Below, piece after piece: positions 7,343 through 8,599 of a stretch of 8,599 nt of DNA. A program made the translations under genes and the position numbers. The DNA lies in NCBI GenBank assembly GCA_004558185.1, contig SFDP01000067.1, positions 1 through 8,599 of the forward strand, given 5' to 3'. The notes under the pieces are model-generated. The model saw only the letters and a list, made by a program, of their open reading frames with translations, searched no databases and was not told where the DNA came from. Numbering within the stretch: the stretch's first letter is position 1; the number at the start of each line of letters is the position of its first letter. The DNA comes from Lachnospiraceae bacterium. Lineage in GTDB: Bacteria > Bacillota > Clostridia > Lachnospirales > Lachnospiraceae.

Positions 7343-7371
7343 ATTATATCCAGACAGAATTCAAAAATCAA
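7343..7371 (-). promoter_or_regulatory. SigA-type promoter of the ATPase gene
   Basis: On the minus strand TTGATT (7366-7371), a 17-bp spacer and a consensus TATAAT (7343-7348) give a strong promoter with a start near 7336. It lies between the two identical operator repeats. Confidence 0.75.
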
Positions 7372-7388
7372 CATATCATCCACTTTTT

Positions 7389-7426
7389 AGAATAGATTTT
7401 TGCAACTTGTTGCATTTTTCTATTCT
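7389..7426 (+). promoter_or_regulatory. Distal operator repeat with extended symmetry
   Basis: This second copy of the 32-bp repeat has the dyad TGCAAC-TT-GTTGCA at 7401-7414. Here an outer pair of arms, AGAATAGA (7389-7396) and TCTATTCT (7419-7426), is symmetric about the same centre and gives a 38-bp interrupted palindrome. The left outer arm is only partly kept in the proximal copy. The two dyads are exactly 84 bp apart, close to eight helical turns, so both face the same side of the helix. Confidence 0.6.
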
Positions 7427-7487
7427 GTAATTACATTATATGCTTTCGTAGCAATTATTATCCCGCATTTTAATTAAGTTCTTGTTT

Positions 7488-7524
7488 TAGAAAAAGCAGC
7501 CACACACCGTAGTGCATGACTGCT
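7488..7524 (-). terminator. Rho-independent terminator of the HTH regulator gene
   Basis: In minus-strand RNA, a 13-bp stem (arms 7512-7524 and 7495-7507, with three G-U pairs) is closed by a C-G pair around a UACG tetraloop of the extra-stable UNCG class. It is followed by UUUUUCU. It lies 22 bp after the stop at 7547-7549. Confidence 0.85.
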
Positions 7525-7546
7525 ATGTAATAGACATTATTTCCTT

Positions 7547-8329
7547 TTACATCGTATCCATTTGGGATCGTATCCTTCGTTTTATTTTAAACCACAATCC
7601 ATTTGAATACTCCTCATTACGAACTAAAATTTCGTACGTTTCCATAGCGCCTGCGGAGCAGATAAGGCCACACACACCAACTGCCAATCCCATGAATATA
7701 AGTACATGATAATCTGTCCAGGGAATTATATTTCTAACTGTAATAGCCAAAGACAGAATCCCCGAAATGAATAAAACTGTACAAATACCTAAAACTGCAA
7801 TATATTTTTTCTTCTTAGAATGATATTCAGCAGTTAACTCTTTCAAAAATTCATAATCAAAAATCAGGCTCTCCTTCCTCAAAATCTTGTATTCATCCTT
7901 TGCGGTGAACACTGCAATCACAACAAAAATAATGCCGACAAGCACACAAACTGATACACCCGATATTTTCCATGCCGGTACAGTCTGGATTGCAATATAA
8001 GGAATTCCTGCCAAAGCAAAGAACGCACAACCAATTCCGAAAAACTTAACGGTTTTCTTCTCATTGGCAATGTAACCCAAAGCAGTTTCTTTGTTTACAT
8101 AGTAACCCGTATCATCCAAACTACTTTCTGTCTTTTCATCCTTCAATAAGAAGTCAACGGTTACTTCAAAAATATTAGAAAGCATCAACAGTTTTTCTGT
8201 TTCCGGATATCCCTGATCGTTCTCCCACTTACTGATTGCCTGTCTGGTCGTTCCCACAAGCTCCGCAAGAGCTTCCTGTGAAAGTCCTTTTTCCTTTCTT
8301 AGTTTATAAATTTTTTCTCCTAATTTCAT
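7547..8329 (-). CDS. XRE/HTH-type regulator with four-segment membrane domain
   Basis: The 260-residue protein has a Cro/C1-type helix-turn-helix at about 4-60, with LSQEALAELVGTTRQAISKW (16-35) as the recognition unit, joined by a linker to a hydrophobic C-terminal half. Four membrane segments are predicted at about 95-117, 122-143, 175-197 and 207-229. This resembles a known Firmicutes pattern of membrane-anchored XRE regulators, in which the DNA-binding domain stays in the cytoplasm; what is sensed is unknown. The start at 8329 follows GAGGAGG with good spacing. The frame is open 15 codons further up to 8374, but that start lies upstream of the ribosome binding site and has no support. A strong terminator follows, so it is a one-gene transcript. 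Dyads over its own -35 suggest autoregulation, and their shared GTTGCA half-site suggests it may also control the ATPase gene. Confidence 0.85.
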   Translation of the reverse strand: MKLGEKIYKLRKEKGLSQEALAELVGTTRQAISKWENDQGYPETEKLLMLSNIFEVTVDFLLKDEKTESSLDDTGYYVNKETALGYIANEKKTVKFFGIGCAFFALAGIPYIAIQTVPAWKISGVSVCVLVGIIFVVIAVFTAKDEYKILRKESLIFDYEFLKELTAEYHSKKKKYIAVLGICTVLFISGILSLAITVRNIIPWTDYHVLIFMGLAVGVCGLICSAGAMETYEILVRNEEYSNGLWFKIKRRIRSQMDTM

Positions 8330-8352
8330 TAGGCATACCTCCTCGTATAATA

Positions 8353-8375
8353 TTTGGTTTCCCAATACTACCAAA
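8353..8375. repeat. Dyad in the leader of the HTH regulator gene
   Basis: TTTGGT (8353-8358) and ACCAAA (8370-8375) form a 6-bp inverted repeat with an 11-bp centre, just upstream of the ribosome binding site at 8337-8344. It may be a weak leader hairpin or a protein site; the evidence is limited to symmetry. Confidence 0.3.
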
Positions 8376-8412
8376 CCGCCATGTTATAATCTATCTTCTT
8401 GAAAATGCAGAT

Positions 8413-8433
8413 TGTCAACTTAAAGTTGCAACT
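8413..8433 (-). promoter_or_regulatory. Promoter -35 and overlapping operator dyads of the HTH regulator
   Basis: On the minus strand a consensus TTGACA lies at 8413-8418. The best -10 candidates are poor in sequence or spacing: TAGATT at 8388-8393 with a 19-bp spacer, or TATAAC at 8383-8388 with 24 bp. Two perfect dyads overlap or adjoin the -35: CAACTT-A-AAGTTG (8416-8428) and AGTTGCAACT (8424-8433). This arrangement suits repression by the gene's own product. Confidence 0.45.
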
Positions 8434-8459
8434 ATGTTTATAAGCAAAATATAATGATA

Positions 8460-8599
8460 CCAGGGTCAAAAGGTCTGAACCCACATGAGCTTGCTCAAAT
8501 GTGGGTGAATGTCCTTGAGCCCCGCCAAAATATGAGCTTAAAAGTGGGGCGTAAGCACCACGATATGCGAATATTTTGCAGGATTGTGGGAGTACGAAG
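8460..8599. mobile_element. Partial MITE-like element, left-hand end
   Basis: The element starts with the terminal inverted repeat CCAGGGTCAAAAG (8460-8472), preceded by TA. It has no open frame but strong folding potential. ACCCACATGAGC (8479-8490) pairs with GCTC-AA-ATGTGGGT (8493-8506) in a 12-bp stem with a 2-nt bulge, and GCCCCGC (8519-8525) pairs with GTGGGGC (8544-8550). The window ends inside the element. It lies about 27 bp upstream of the regulator's operator dyads and may influence that promoter. Confidence 0.6.
8547..8599 (+). repeat. 53-bp terminal direct repeat, right copy
   Basis: Identical to 1-53 over all 53 bases, inside the MITE-like element. It is the reason the window could be closed into a circle on paper. 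Confidence 0.95.

Larger units (their letters stand above)
4087..8599. mobile_element. Skin-like (sigK-intervening) element, one end, open to the right
   Basis: The left border at 4087-4091 is set by the abrupt start of SigK similarity. Inside are the recombinase, an AAA ATPase and an HTH-membrane regulator, all on the sigK strand. The right border is not in this window: no sequence for the N-terminal half of SigK was found up to 8599, so the full element is longer than 4.5 kb, assuming the window is contiguous chromosome up to the repeat at 8460. Assignment of the ATPase and regulator as cargo follows from position only. Confidence 0.6.

Noticed and set aside
7311..7426. CRISPR-like repeat pair
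   Set aside because: There are only two units, they flank a clear promoter and are dyad-symmetric, and no cas gene is present; operators fit better.
8330..8374. Upstream start for the HTH regulator
   Set aside because: The extra 15 codons include the GAGGAGG ribosome binding site itself; the ATG at 8329 is correctly spaced from it.
1..8599. Genuine small circular plasmid or excised circle
   Set aside because: The content is chromosomal (dprA, comM, half of sigK), there is no replication gene or origin, and the end overlap lies in a MITE-like repeat with non-matching flanks.
1..8599. tRNA, rRNA or riboswitch genes
   Set aside because: No cloverleaf, rRNA core or known riboswitch motif was recognised on either strand by eye.

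Overview
The window looks like chromosomal DNA from a spore-forming, low-to-moderate GC member of the Clostridia, most likely a Lachnospiraceae-type gut bacterium. This rests on a sporulation sigma factor (SigK) segment, strong AGGAGG ribosome binding sites, SigA-type promoters, and an Rpn-family gene of a kind common in that family. No species can be named from sequence alone. Every convincing gene is on the minus strand, so biological order runs from high to low coordinates.

Reading in gene direction, the right half (about 8599 down to 4087) appears to be one end of a skin-like element inserted in sigK. It holds an HTH regulator with four predicted membrane segments (7547-8329) and a terminator, then a DUF4143-type AAA ATPase (5977-7290) whose promoter sits between two identical dyad repeats spaced 84 bp apart. 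Next is a large serine recombinase (4087-5916) whose stop codon lies in the putative AATGA attachment core. The sigK frame resumes at that point: 3729-4091 encodes only the C-terminal 120 residues of SigK. The N-terminal half is not in the window and should lie at the other end of the element, beyond 8599. By analogy with the Bacillus subtilis skin element, the recombinase would excise the element and rebuild sigK in the mother cell during sporulation.

The middle (about 3328-3728) carries a possible 26-codon ORF with a good ribosome binding site, a hairpin that may end the sigK transcript, and a good extended -10 promoter. That promoter serves a two-gene operon: a ComM/YifB AAA+ ATPase (1792-3327) followed by DprA (640-1749). 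Both belong to families used in DNA uptake and recombination.

Downstream of dprA is an Rpn/PD-(D/E)XK nuclease-family gene (96-569) that stops inside the terminal inverted repeat of a small non-coding element. The outermost bases of the window carry two partial copies of that element (1-99 and 8460-8599). They share 53 identical bases, so the window begins and ends with the same sequence. Because the DNA next to the right copy does not continue the broken Rpn gene, the two ends are most simply two different copies of a dispersed MITE-like repeat. A real circular molecule is less likely.
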